In this document: positions 44,900 through 53,282 of the stretch, piece by piece
How positions within the stretch are numbered: position 1 is the stretch's first letter
Layout: the number at the start of each line of letters is the position of its first letter
DNA from: Sphingomonas sp. TREG-RG-20F-R18-01
GTDB taxonomy: Bacteria > Pseudomonadota > Alphaproteobacteria > Sphingomonadales > Sphingomonadaceae
Length of the DNA stretch: 64,000 nucleotides
Direction of reading: 5' to 3'
Assembly: GCF_022662475.1 (NCBI RefSeq)
Contig: NZ_JAKNQQ010000003.1
Span: forward strand, 186,001-250,000
The notes under the pieces: model-generated
The model's input: the letters and a program-made list of their open reading frames with translations, nothing else
Told to the model about the DNA's origin: nothing
Databases searched by the model: none
Position numbers and translations under genes: made by a program

Positions 44900-46052
44900 G
44901 CGCGACATGCCCCGTCATGCTTCCGTCGTCGTGATCGGCGCTGGCGTGACGGGGCTGAGCGCGGCGTGGTGGCTGGCGCGCGCGGGGGTCGATGTCGTCG
45001 TGCTCGACAAGGGCGTGGTCGGCTGGGAAGCATCGGGCCGGAACGGCGGCGGCGCGTCGCATTACCAGAGCCCGTTGTTCGCCGAGGAACAGCGGCTGTG
45101 GCCGCAGATGGACGAGCTGCTCGGCTATCCGACCGAATATCGGCGCGAGCGGATCATCATCCAGCGCGATCCCGTCCTGCTCGACCATTATCGCGCGGTC
45201 GGGCGGATGTGCAGCGCGATGGGCTACCAGGTCGACGATCTGGATTCGACGCAGGCGCAGGCGATGGTGCCGCTGACCGATCACAGCTGCCTCGGCGGGA
45301 TCCATTTGCGCTTCGGCGGCCATGCCAATCCGCAGCGGACGGTGCAGGCCTATGCCTGGGCGTTGCAGGATCTTGGAGGACAGATCCTGCAACATTGCCC
45401 GGCGCTGACGATCGACACGCGCGGCGGACGCGCCAGTGCGGTGGTGACGCCGCGCGGAACGATCGCCTGCGATGCTTTGGTCGTGGCGGCGGGGCCACAG
45501 GCCGAGGCGTTGCTCGCGCCGATCGGGATCCGCTTTCCGCTGGCCGCGGCGCGCGCGGAAATGATCGTGACCGAGCCCGCGCCGCTGATGGCGATCGGCG
45601 GGGTCGATGGGAACGGGCTGTACGGTCGCCAGACGCTGCGCGGCAATCTCGCGTTCGGGGGCGGGCCGCATGAATGGCTGGCGACCGATCCTGCCGGGCC
45701 ACTCGCGCGCCCGACCTCGCCGCTGGTGCGCAACCTCGCGCGGCGCGTGGCAGAGCTGTTTCCGCGCGCTGCCGGGCTTGGCGTGATCCGGTCGTGGGCG
45801 GGGATCGTCGAGAATACCCCCGACGGGCGACCGATCCTCGATCGCCCCGCCGATCCGGGCAATGTCACGGTCGCGACGATGTCCGGGGTCGGCTTCGGTT
45901 TGTCGCCCGCCAGCGGCCATGCGATCCGCGATCTGGTGCTCGACGGGGTGTGCTCGTTCGCCGACATCGGCAAGCTCGGCCTTGCACGGTTCGCGACGCT
46001 CGAACCCGACTGGCGCGAACGGCGCGGCTGGGCGCTGGAGCAGGCGGCGTGA
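44892..46052 (+). CDS. DAO-family FAD-dependent oxidoreductase (HcnC/OoxB type)
   Basis: A 386-residue flavoprotein with the FAD loop VVVIGAGVTGLSAAWWLARAG near the N-terminus, a WEASGRNGGG segment, and the C-terminal GNVTVATMSGVGFGLSPASGHAI motif of the DAO superfamily. It would supply the substrate-oxidising site of an HcnBC/OoxAB-like enzyme with the preceding gene, which overlaps it by eight bases. Candidate substrates are N-methyl, D- or imino acids; none is proven. It overlaps soxB by four bases (GTGA). Confidence 0.87.
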   Translation: MSERDMPRHASVVVIGAGVTGLSAAWWLARAGVDVVVLDKGVVGWEASGRNGGGASHYQSPLFAEEQRLWPQMDELLGYPTEYRRERIIIQRDPVLLDHYRAVGRMCSAMGYQVDDLDSTQAQAMVPLTDHSCLGGIHLRFGGHANPQRTVQAYAWALQDLGGQILQHCPALTIDTRGGRASAVVTPRGTIACDALVVAAGPQAEALLAPIGIRFPLAAARAEMIVTEPAPLMAIGGVDGNGLYGRQTLRGNLAFGGGPHEWLATDPAGPLARPTSPLVRNLARRVAELFPRAAGLGVIRSWAGIVENTPDGRPILDRPADPGNVTVATMSGVGFGLSPASGHAIRDLVLDGVCSFADIGKLGLARFATLEPDWRERRGWALEQAA

Positions 46053-47305
46053 AGCGCTATTCGGCGCTCGCCTTGCTCAAGGCGGGGTTGACCGGGCAGC
46101 GGGGCTGGGAGCGGGCGTGGCGCGATCCGGAACCGAAACGCCATTATGACGTCATCGTGATCGGCGGGGGCGGGCACGGCCTGTCGACGGCCTATTATCT
46201 CGCCAAGGTCCACGGCATCCGCAATGTCGCGGTGCTCGAGCGCGGGTGGATCGGCGGCGGCAACACCGGGCGCAACACGACGATCGTTCGTTCCAACTAT
46301 CGCCAGAAGCCGCTCCACGATCTGTTCGATTTTGCGATCGGGCTATGGGAGGGGATGAGCGACGAGCTCAACTACAACGTCATGTTCAGCCCGCGCGGCG
46401 CGCTGTTCCTCGGCCATTCCGACGGCGACATGACGCAACTCGCGCAACGCGGCGATGCGTTGCGCTGTTCGGGGATCGACGCGGATCTTCTCACGCGTGA
46501 TGACGTGCGCAAGCTCGTGCCGTTGCTCGACATGTCCGAGAGCGCGCGCTTCCCGATCCACGGCGGGCTGATCCAGCGTCGCGGCGGGACCGCCCGGCAC
46601 GATGCGGTCGCCTGGGGCTATGCGCGCGCGGCGGACGCACTTGGGGTCGATGTGATCCAGGAGTGCGAAGTGACCGGCTTCACCATGGCGGGCGGTCGCG
46701 TGACGGGCGTGGAAACCACGCGCGGGCAGATCGGGGCGGGGCGGGTCGGCATCTGCGTCGCGGGAAGCAGCGGGCGAGTCGCAGCGCTCGCCGGCCTCAC
46801 GCTGCCGATCGAGGCGCACACGTTGCAGGCGTTCGTGACCGAGCCGGTCAAGCCGATGATCGATACCGTCGTCATGTCGCAGTCGCTCCATTGCTACATC
46901 AGCCAGTCGGACAAGGGCGGGATCGTGCTCGGCGGCGATCCCGACCAGTTCCCGAGCTATGCCCAGCGCGGGCTGCCGGTCCGGCTCGAGAAAGCGGCGG
47001 CGGAGGCGATCGCGCTGGTGCCGGCGCTGTCGCGGCTGCGGATGGTGCGGTGCTGGTCGGGGACGACCGACATGAGCTTCGACGGATCGCCGATCATATC
47101 GGCGCTGCCGGTCGACGGGCTCTATTTGAATGGCGGCTGGTGTTACGGCGGGTTCAAGGCGACGCCGGGATCGGGCTGGTGCTACGCGCATCTGCTCGCG
47201 ACGGGAACGAGCCATCCGCTCGCCGCACCGTTCGCGCTGGATCGCTTCGCGCGCGGGGCGACGATCGACGAGGCGGGGGTCGGCTTCATGCCGCAGTTGC
47301 GCTGA
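46049..47305 (+). CDS. soxB: Heterotetrameric sarcosine oxidase subunit beta
   Basis: The GTG at 46049 overlaps the previous stop; 418 residues, the usual length. N-terminal FAD fold: HYDVIVIGGGGHGLSTAYYLA followed by ERGWIGGGNTGRNTTIVRSNYR, a SoxB signature. His184 in GGTARHDAVAWGY is at the position of the covalent FMN site of the family. The C-terminal SGTTDMSFDGSPII and GGWCYGGFKATPG are also typical. It carries the amine-oxidising centre for sarcosine or another N-methyl amino acid; electrons pass to oxygen at the FMN. Formaldehyde is handed to tetrahydrofolate in subunit alpha. Confidence 0.94.
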   Translation: MKRYSALALLKAGLTGQRGWERAWRDPEPKRHYDVIVIGGGGHGLSTAYYLAKVHGIRNVAVLERGWIGGGNTGRNTTIVRSNYRQKPLHDLFDFAIGLWEGMSDELNYNVMFSPRGALFLGHSDGDMTQLAQRGDALRCSGIDADLLTRDDVRKLVPLLDMSESARFPIHGGLIQRRGGTARHDAVAWGYARAADALGVDVIQECEVTGFTMAGGRVTGVETTRGQIGAGRVGICVAGSSGRVAALAGLTLPIEAHTLQAFVTEPVKPMIDTVVMSQSLHCYISQSDKGGIVLGGDPDQFPSYAQRGLPVRLEKAAAEAIALVPALSRLRMVRCWSGTTDMSFDGSPIISALPVDGLYLNGGWCYGGFKATPGSGWCYAHLLATGTSHPLAAPFALDRFARGATIDEAGVGFMPQLR

Positions 47306-47568
47306 TGCTGCTGATCGACTGTCCCCATTGCGGCGAACGCGCGCAGGTCGAGTTCGTCTATGAACGTACGCTCGATTCGATCGTGACGCCTGATATGCCG
47401 TCGGATCTGGCAGTTGCCCGGCTATATGCACGTGCCAATCCGGTCGGGCTGGAGGACGAGCTTTGGCGGCACGCTTATGGCTGTCGGCAGTGGATCGTGC
47501 TGCGGCGGCACCGGCGGAGCCATGCGATTGCGTCGGTCGTCGCGTACGATCCCGCGATGCTGGCGTGA
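47305..47568 (+). CDS. soxD: Sarcosine oxidase subunit delta
   Basis: An 87-residue zinc-binding subunit. Likely ligands are Cys6 and Cys9 (DCPHCGER), His56 and Cys60 (WRHAYGCRQW), the family pattern. It is shorter than many SoxD proteins at the C-terminus. The start overlaps the soxB stop by one base, and its stop codon overlaps the soxA GTG start. Structural role in the tetramer. Confidence 0.92.
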   Translation: MLLIDCPHCGERAQVEFVYERTLDSIVTPDMPSDLAVARLYARANPVGLEDELWRHAYGCRQWIVLRRHRRSHAIASVVAYDPAMLA

Positions 47569-50348
47569 GCGGTCGGCGGATCGGCGGCGCGGCGGGGACG
47601 CTGCGCTTCACCTTCGACGGCCGCGCGATGCTCGCGCGCGAGGGGGATACGCTGGCGGCGGCGTTGCTCGCGAATGGCGTGATGCTGGTCGGGCGGAGCT
47701 TCAAATATCATCGCCCACGCGGGATCATGGCGGCGGGGGTCGAGGAACCGAACGCGCTGGTCACGGTCGGCGAGGGCGGGCGGACGGAGCCCAACACGCG
47801 CGCAACCGACGTCTATGTCTATGAAGGGCTGGTCGCGCGGAGCCAGAATGCATGGCCTTCGCTGAGGTTCGATCTCGGGGCGGTCAACGGCCTGTTCGCC
47901 AAGTTTTTGAGCGCGGGGTTCTACTACAAGACCTTCTTCGGGCCGCCGTCGCGGTGGATGGTGTATGAGCGGTTCATTCGGCGGGCCGCCGGGCTGGGCA
48001 AGGCCCCGACGCTGGCAGACCCCGATCGCTACGAGCATCGCTCGGCATTTTGCGACGTGCTGGTTGTCGGGGGCGGTGCCGCCGGTGTCGCGGCGGCGCG
48101 CGCCGCGCTGGAGGCGGGCGAGCGGGTGATGCTGGTGGAGCAAGATCCTGCGCCGCATCTGCTTTCCCGCGAAAGCGGGAATCCAGAGTTGCAAAGGCAG
48201 CGCTCGATACCCTGGGCTCCGGCCTTCGCCGGAGCACGGACGGAGGATTTCAGCGTCCTCACGCGCACCACTGCGTCCGGCTTGTGGGACCACGGCTTTG
48301 CCACCCTTACCGAACGCCTCGTCGAACCCGGCCAGCCGCCTGCGCCCGGCCAGCCCGTGCAGCGCTTGTGGCATGTCAGAGCGCGCCAAATCGTGCTCGC
48401 GACCGGCGCGATCGAGCGGCCGCTGACCTTCGCCGGGAACGACCGCCCGGGGGTGATGCTGTCGCAGGCCGTGCGGAGCTATATCGAACGGTTCGACGTG
48501 CTGCCGGGGCAGCGCGTGGTGATCGCGACCAACAATGACGACGCCTATGCAACTGCTAAAGCGGTTCGTACCGCTGGCGGCGAGGTAGTGGCGATCCTTG
48601 ACAGTCGGAAATCGCGTCCGGCGGATGGGGATGCAGCCACCTTCACCGACGCGCACGTCGTCGAAACGCATGGCGGCGCGCGCGGGCTTACGGCTGTCGT
48701 CGCCAGCATCGGTGGCAGGAAGCGGCGCTTCGAGGCGGACCTGCTGGCCATGTCGGGCGGTTTCACCCCCGCCGTCCATCTTCACAGCCAGGCAGGCGGC
48801 ACGCTGGACTGGCGCGAGGACCTTCAGGCGTTTGTTCCCGGCGCGTCCCCGCAAGCGGTGACCAGCGTCGGTGCGGCAGCGGGCGATATCCCGCCGATCG
48901 CCGCCACCACTGCATCTCTGACCGACCCAAAGCACAGCTTCGTCGATTTCCAGAACGACGTGACCGCCGCCGACGTCGATCTCGCCTGGACCGAGGGGTA
49001 TCGCTCGGTCGAACATCTCAAGCGCTACACCACGCTCGGCATGGCGACCGACCAGGGCAAGACGAGCAACATGGCGGCGCTCGCGCGGCTGGCGCAGACC
49101 GGCGGCGTCACGATCCCGCAGGCCGGGCTGACGACGTTCCGCCCGCCCTATACGCCGCTGACGCTGGGTACGCTGGCGGGGGCGGATGGCGGCGGCCATG
49201 CCGCGCCCGCACGACGGCTCGCGCTGTGGTACTGCCACCAGCGGCTCGCCCCGATCTGGCAATCGCTCGGCCTTTGGCATCGGCCGCGCGCCTATCCGGT
49301 GGCGGGCGAGACGCTCCACGACGCCGCAATGCGCGAGGCACGCGCGGTGCGGACGACGGCGGGGATCGTCGATGTCTCGACGCTGGCCAAGTTCGCGGTG
49401 AAGGGACCGGACGCGGCGGCATTGCTCGAGCTGGTGTGCGCGACCGGAATTACGAAACTGGCGATTGGGCGCGGGCGCTATACGTTCATGATGCGCGAGG
49501 ACGGCATGGTGATGGACGACGGCACCGTCTGGCGGCTCGGCGAGACCGACTATCTCCTGACGAGCTCGACCGGCGGCGCGGATCGGATGGAAGCGCATCT
49601 CAGCTATGTCCACCGCATCCTCGCGCCTCAGCTGCGTGTTTCGGTAGTTTCGCAGCAGGAGCACTTCGCGGGAATTGCGCTGGCCGGGCCACAGGCGGCG
49701 GTGTTGTTAGCGCAGGTCACCGGGATCGCCCCGCCCGCCCATATGGGCACCGCGACCGCGATGGTCGCTGGCGTGGCGGTCCTTGTGCTGGCGGCAAGCT
49801 ACAGCGGAGAACGCGCGTTCGAGCTGTACGCGGTGCCGCAGGACGCGGTGCTGGTGTGGGACGCGCTGGCGGTGGCAGTGCGGGGCGTCGGCGGCTGCGC
49901 CTATGGGCTCGACGCGATGGAACATCTCCGGATCGAAAAAGGCCATGTCGTGATCGGCGCCGAGGCCGACGGTCGTACGACGCCGCACGATCTCGGGCTC
50001 GCGGGGATGCTCCGCAAGGCGGGCGGCTTCGTGGGAGCACAGGGGCTCAGCCGCCCCGCGCTCCACGCGGCGGACCGGTTGCAGCTCGTCGGGCTGAGCT
50101 CGACCAGGCCGATTCCCGAAGGCGCGATGCTGGTGGCGGCGCATGGGGCAGCGGCGGAGGGTCATGTCACGTCGGCAGGAACGCGTGTGCTGGAACACGG
50201 GTCGGTTGCACTTGCCTTGCTGGCCGGGGGGAGGGCGCGCAATGGCGAAACGCTCATCGCGACCTCACCGACGCGCGGCCTGCACGCGGCGGTGACGGTC
50301 GGTGTCCCGCTGTTCCATGATCCAGGCGGGACACGCTACCGTGATTGA
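47565..50348 (+). CDS. soxA: Sarcosine oxidase subunit alpha, with a palindromic repeat encoded in frame
   Basis: The GTG at 47565 gives 927 residues. Order: 2Fe-2S-ferredoxin-like N-terminal domain without the cluster (LRFTFDGRAMLAREGDTLAAALLANGV), NAD-binding domain (DVLVVGGGAAGVAAARAALEAGERVMLVEQD), and a C-terminal aminomethyltransferase/folate domain (from about 560). Right after VMLVEQD, residues about 200-228 (HLLSRESGNPELQ...PAFAGARTE) are encoded by two REP-like hairpins at 48164-48235. Family members have a longer FGG-containing segment here, so the repeat appears to replace native sequence. The frame is preserved, but NAD binding might be affected. Confidence 0.93.
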   Translation: MSGRRIGGAAGTLRFTFDGRAMLAREGDTLAAALLANGVMLVGRSFKYHRPRGIMAAGVEEPNALVTVGEGGRTEPNTRATDVYVYEGLVARSQNAWPSLRFDLGAVNGLFAKFLSAGFYYKTFFGPPSRWMVYERFIRRAAGLGKAPTLADPDRYEHRSAFCDVLVVGGGAAGVAAARAALEAGERVMLVEQDPAPHLLSRESGNPELQRQRSIPWAPAFAGARTEDFSVLTRTTASGLWDHGFATLTERLVEPGQPPAPGQPVQRLWHVRARQIVLATGAIERPLTFAGNDRPGVMLSQAVRSYIERFDVLPGQRVVIATNNDDAYATAKAVRTAGGEVVAILDSRKSRPADGDAATFTDAHVVETHGGARGLTAVVASIGGRKRRFEADLLAMSGGFTPAVHLHSQAGGTLDWREDLQAFVPGASPQAVTSVGAAAGDIPPIAATTASLTDPKHSFVDFQNDVTAADVDLAWTEGYRSVEHLKRYTTLGMATDQGKTSNMAALARLAQTGGVTIPQAGLTTFRPPYTPLTLGTLAGADGGGHAAPARRLALWYCHQRLAPIWQSLGLWHRPRAYPVAGETLHDAAMREARAVRTTAGIVDVSTLAKFAVKGPDAAALLELVCATGITKLAIGRGRYTFMMREDGMVMDDGTVWRLGETDYLLTSSTGGADRMEAHLSYVHRILAPQLRVSVVSQQEHFAGIALAGPQAAVLLAQVTGIAPPAHMGTATAMVAGVAVLVLAASYSGERAFELYAVPQDAVLVWDALAVAVRGVGGCAYGLDAMEHLRIEKGHVVIGAEADGRTTPHDLGLAGMLRKAGGFVGAQGLSRPALHAADRLQLVGLSSTRPIPEGAMLVAAHGAAAEGHVTSAGTRVLEHGSVALALLAGGRARNGETLIATSPTRGLHAAVTVGVPLFHDPGGTRYRD
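48164..48235. repeat. REP-like double hairpin inside soxA
   Basis: The first hairpin, TTCCCGC-GAAA-GCGGGAA, covers 48164-48181; the second, GCTCCGGC-CTTC-GCCGGAGC, covers 48216-48235. They are perfect palindromes separated by 34 bp. Such hairpins are normally intergenic in proteobacterial genomes. Here they are translated in frame, adding no stop codon. Confidence 0.85.
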
Positions 50349-50775
50349 GGCGACCGTGTCCTGGGCGAACATCCACGACCTGGTCGTGATCGACCTGTGG
50401 GACGGCGCACTGCCCGTGTTTCCCGGGGTGCGCTGCGTGCAGGTCGAGCCGCGCCGCTGGTGGGCCATCGATGCGGGCGAAGGCGCGACGGGCATCGCGG
50501 TGGCGATCGGGGCGCAAGGCGCGTGCACCCCGATCGGTGGCGGCCTGATGCGCGCGACGCTGAGCGGTCCGGGCTGGCGCGATCTGCTGTCGGTCAGCGG
50601 TTTCCTCGATACCACCGCGCGTGCGCTGGCCCCGGGCGCAATCGCGCGGACCGTGATCCATCACGTTGCCGTCACCCTGCTTGTCACGAGCGAAGCGGAA
50701 TGCGAGGTCTATTGCGCATCGAGTTATGCGCGAACATTGGAAGCGCTCTGGCATGGAGCCACCGGGGGGATTTGA
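50341..50775 (+). CDS. soxG: Sarcosine oxidase subunit gamma
   Basis: The GTG at 50341 overlaps the soxA stop by eight bases; 144 residues. It matches SoxG in position and in motifs such as RRWWAIDAGEG, GWRDLLSVSGFLDTTARAL and HHVAVTLLVTSEAECEVYCASSYARTLEAL. The fold resembles the folate-binding aminomethyltransferase C-terminal half. It is the fourth and last subunit, completing soxBDAG. No glyA, folD or purU gene for one-carbon recycling follows. Confidence 0.88.
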   Translation: MIEATVSWANIHDLVVIDLWDGALPVFPGVRCVQVEPRRWWAIDAGEGATGIAVAIGAQGACTPIGGGLMRATLSGPGWRDLLSVSGFLDTTARALAPGAIARTVIHHVAVTLLVTSEAECEVYCASSYARTLEALWHGATGGI

Positions 50776-52105
50776 TTTGACGACCGAGACGCGACCAACC
50801 CTGTCCCCGGCGCGCTGGTATGTCGTCACGATTCTCGCCCTCGTCTATGCGCTCAACATCGCCGACCGCTACGTCGTCTCGACCGTGCTCGAGCCGATCC
50901 GCAAGGAGTTCGGGCTGAGCGATACCGGGGTCGGCTGGCTAACCGGCGTGTCGCTCGCGATCTTCTACATTTTCGCAGGGCTGCCGATCGCGCGCTATGC
51001 CGATCGCGCGAACCGGCGCAACATCGTCGCGGTCGCGCTGATCACCTGGTCGGGAATGACCGCGCTGCTCGGGATGACGCAGAACTTCTGGCAGTTCCTG
51101 CTCGCGCGGATCGGGGTCGGGATCGGCGAGGCGGGGTGCACGCCGCCCTCGACCTCGATCATCGCGGACAATTTCCCGCGCGGGCGGCGCGCCTATGCGC
51201 TGACGTTGTGGGCCCTCGGGTTGCCGCTCGGCGCGTGGCTCGGGTCGAGCGTCGCGGGCCAGATCGTCGATCACTTCCATAGCTGGCGCGCGGCGTTCGT
51301 CGCGCTCGGCGTGCCGGGTGTGGTGTTTGGGCTGGTCATCCTGCTGACTGTGCGCGAGCCGATTCGCGGGCGGTTCGAACTCGTCACCGAGACCAGCGAA
51401 CCCGCCGCGACCTTCAGCGAGACCTGCCGCTTCCTGTGGAGCCAGCGCTCGGCGTGGCACATCAATGCGGCGGGCGCGGTGATCTGCTTGTGGGGCTGGG
51501 GGATGCTGTTCTGGATGCAGACCTATTTCGAACGCGTCTACGGCCTGTCCACGTCGGACGCGGGCGCGCGGCTCGGGACGATCTATTTCTGGGCGGGAAC
51601 GCTCGCGACGATTGCGACCGGGGCGCTGCTCGCACTGCCGCAGATGCAGGATGCCAAGCGCATTGCCTGGTTCCTGGCAGGGATCGTGATCCTGTCGACG
51701 ATCCCGTCCTTCATCATCTTCTGGACGCACTCGTTGACGGTAGCGACCGCTATGCTGTGGCTCGTGATCCCGTGCGTATACCTCTACATGGGGCCGACGA
51801 TGGCGTTGCTGCTCAACTTCCTCCCGCCGACGATGCGCGCGCAAGGGATGGCGATCAGCCTGCTCGCGGCGAACGTCTGCAACCTGATCATCGCGCCGAC
51901 CGCGGTCGGCTGGATCAGCGATACGCTCGCGGCGCGGCTGGGCAGCAACGCGGAATCGCTGCGCTACGCGCTGCTGGCCTTTTCGCTCACAGGCTTCTGG
52001 GCCGGCTATCATTATCTGACCAGCGTGCGGACCTATGACAGCGACGATGTCCGGCTGGGGCATCCGGCGAAGATCGCCGAACCGTCGACGCTCAAACAGG
52101 CCTGA
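50753..52105 (+). CDS. MFS transporter linked to the sarcosine-oxidase island
   Basis: The ATG at 50753 overlaps soxG by 23 bases; a TTG at 50777 with a preceding GGGGGGA is an alternative. 450 residues and twelve predicted helices. First-half motifs are NIADRYVVSTVLEPIRKEFGLSDTGVGWLTG and GLPIARYADRANRRNIVAVAL, with the TPPSTSIIADNFPRGRRAYALTLW region of the anion:cation symporter / spinster-like group. It would carry the substrate or a breakdown product of the island across the inner membrane. Transcriptional coupling is by overlap; the cargo is unknown. Confidence 0.88.
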   Translation: MEPPGGFDLTTETRPTLSPARWYVVTILALVYALNIADRYVVSTVLEPIRKEFGLSDTGVGWLTGVSLAIFYIFAGLPIARYADRANRRNIVAVALITWSGMTALLGMTQNFWQFLLARIGVGIGEAGCTPPSTSIIADNFPRGRRAYALTLWALGLPLGAWLGSSVAGQIVDHFHSWRAAFVALGVPGVVFGLVILLTVREPIRGRFELVTETSEPAATFSETCRFLWSQRSAWHINAAGAVICLWGWGMLFWMQTYFERVYGLSTSDAGARLGTIYFWAGTLATIATGALLALPQMQDAKRIAWFLAGIVILSTIPSFIIFWTHSLTVATAMLWLVIPCVYLYMGPTMALLLNFLPPTMRAQGMAISLLAANVCNLIIAPTAVGWISDTLAARLGSNAESLRYALLAFSLTGFWAGYHYLTSVRTYDSDDVRLGHPAKIAEPSTLKQA

Positions 52106-52110
52106 CCGGC

Positions 52111-53247
52111 ATGGCGTTCCTTGCCATGGCGCTAGCGACGCTCCTGTCCGGATCGACGGTGGTGCCGGCGGTCGATTACGCGCAGGCGGGAAACTGGCTT
52201 TGCCGCCCCGGACGCAAGGACGTCTGTGCCGCTCTTGCGCTGACGGTGGTTGATTCACGGAACGCATCGCGGGTGGAGCGTGGGCCAAACCGCGGGCCGG
52301 ACGCGGTGGATTGCTTCTACGTCTACCCGACGGTCTCGCTCGACCTGGGCGGCAATAGCGACCTGATGCCCGATCGTACCGAGCGTGACATGACCGAGGC
52401 GCAGTTCGCGCCGTTCCGCAGTGTCTGCCGGACGTTCGCGCCGCTCTATCGGCAGGTGACGCTCACGGCGCTGCGAAAGGGCCTCGGCGGTGGCGAGATT
52501 CCAGGCGATTTCAATCTCGCATATGCCGATGTTCGGGCCGCGTGGCAGCGCTATCTCGCGCACGACAACCACGGGCGGCCGTTCGTCCTGATCGGGCACA
52601 GCCAGGGGTCGTCGTTGCTCAAACGGCTCGTCACGGAAGAGATCGACGGCAAGCCGGTCCAGCGCCAGCTGTTGTCCGCGATCCTGCCGGGGACGGCGGT
52701 GCTGGTTCCCCCCGGGCGCGACGTCGGGGGAGATTTCCGGACGATCCCGCTTTGCCGCCGGGATGCGCAGATCGGGTGCGTCATGAGCTGGGCGAGTTAC
52801 CGCGATACTGTGCCGCCGCCGTCCAATGCGGTGTTCGGCGTGTCCCGGCGACCGGGGCTGGTCGCCGGTTGCACCAACCCGGCGCGGCTCGACGGCGGCG
52901 AGGCCCCGCTCGATGCGCGGCTCGGCGCGCCGTGGTGGCGCGGTGGGGTGGCGCAATATCAGCGTCCGGCAACCGGATGGAGCGTCGCGGGCAAGCCGAT
53001 CGTGACGCGCTACGTGGCGGTGCCGGGAATGCTTTCGGGACACTGCGTCACGTCCGCTGTGGCGAGCTATCTCGCCGTCCGTGTCGCTCGCACAGCTCTT
53101 TCCGAAACGGTCGCAGGAACCGCGACGATCGGGGATGCCGCTTACCCCGACTGGGGATTCCACGTCGTCGACGTCGCGATCGTCCAGGGCGATCTGCTGC
53201 ACCGCGTGGCGGACCAGTACGGCGCCTATCGTCGCCGCGCGCGATAA
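52111..53247 (+). CDS. DUF3089 alpha/beta-hydrolase-like protein
   Basis: A 378-residue protein with a signal-like N-terminus (MAFLAMALATLLSGSTVVPAV). The nucleophile elbow GHSQGSSLLKRLV is visible, as are DCFYVYPTVSLD and the C-terminal YPDWGFHVVDV, hallmarks of DUF3089. The active Ser is in GHSQG. Enzymatic substrates of this family are not known to me. It starts five bases after the MFS gene and is probably part of the same mRNA. An esterase releasing the island substrate in the periplasm is only a guess. Confidence 0.82.
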   Translation: MAFLAMALATLLSGSTVVPAVDYAQAGNWLCRPGRKDVCAALALTVVDSRNASRVERGPNRGPDAVDCFYVYPTVSLDLGGNSDLMPDRTERDMTEAQFAPFRSVCRTFAPLYRQVTLTALRKGLGGGEIPGDFNLAYADVRAAWQRYLAHDNHGRPFVLIGHSQGSSLLKRLVTEEIDGKPVQRQLLSAILPGTAVLVPPGRDVGGDFRTIPLCRRDAQIGCVMSWASYRDTVPPPSNAVFGVSRRPGLVAGCTNPARLDGGEAPLDARLGAPWWRGGVAQYQRPATGWSVAGKPIVTRYVAVPGMLSGHCVTSAVASYLAVRVARTALSETVAGTATIGDAAYPDWGFHVVDVAIVQGDLLHRVADQYGAYRRRAR

Positions 53248-53252
53248 CGGAC

Positions 53253-53274
53253 CGGCCGGGTCGAAACCCGGCCG
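53253..53274. terminator. Bidirectional hairpin between DUF3089 and TonB receptor genes
   Basis: A 9-bp perfect stem CGGCCGGGT / ACCCGGCCG with a CGAA loop. It lies between the convergent stop codons at 53247 and 53283. No T-run, but position and stability support a shared terminator. Confidence 0.7.
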
Positions 53275-53282
53275 ATGCGCGA

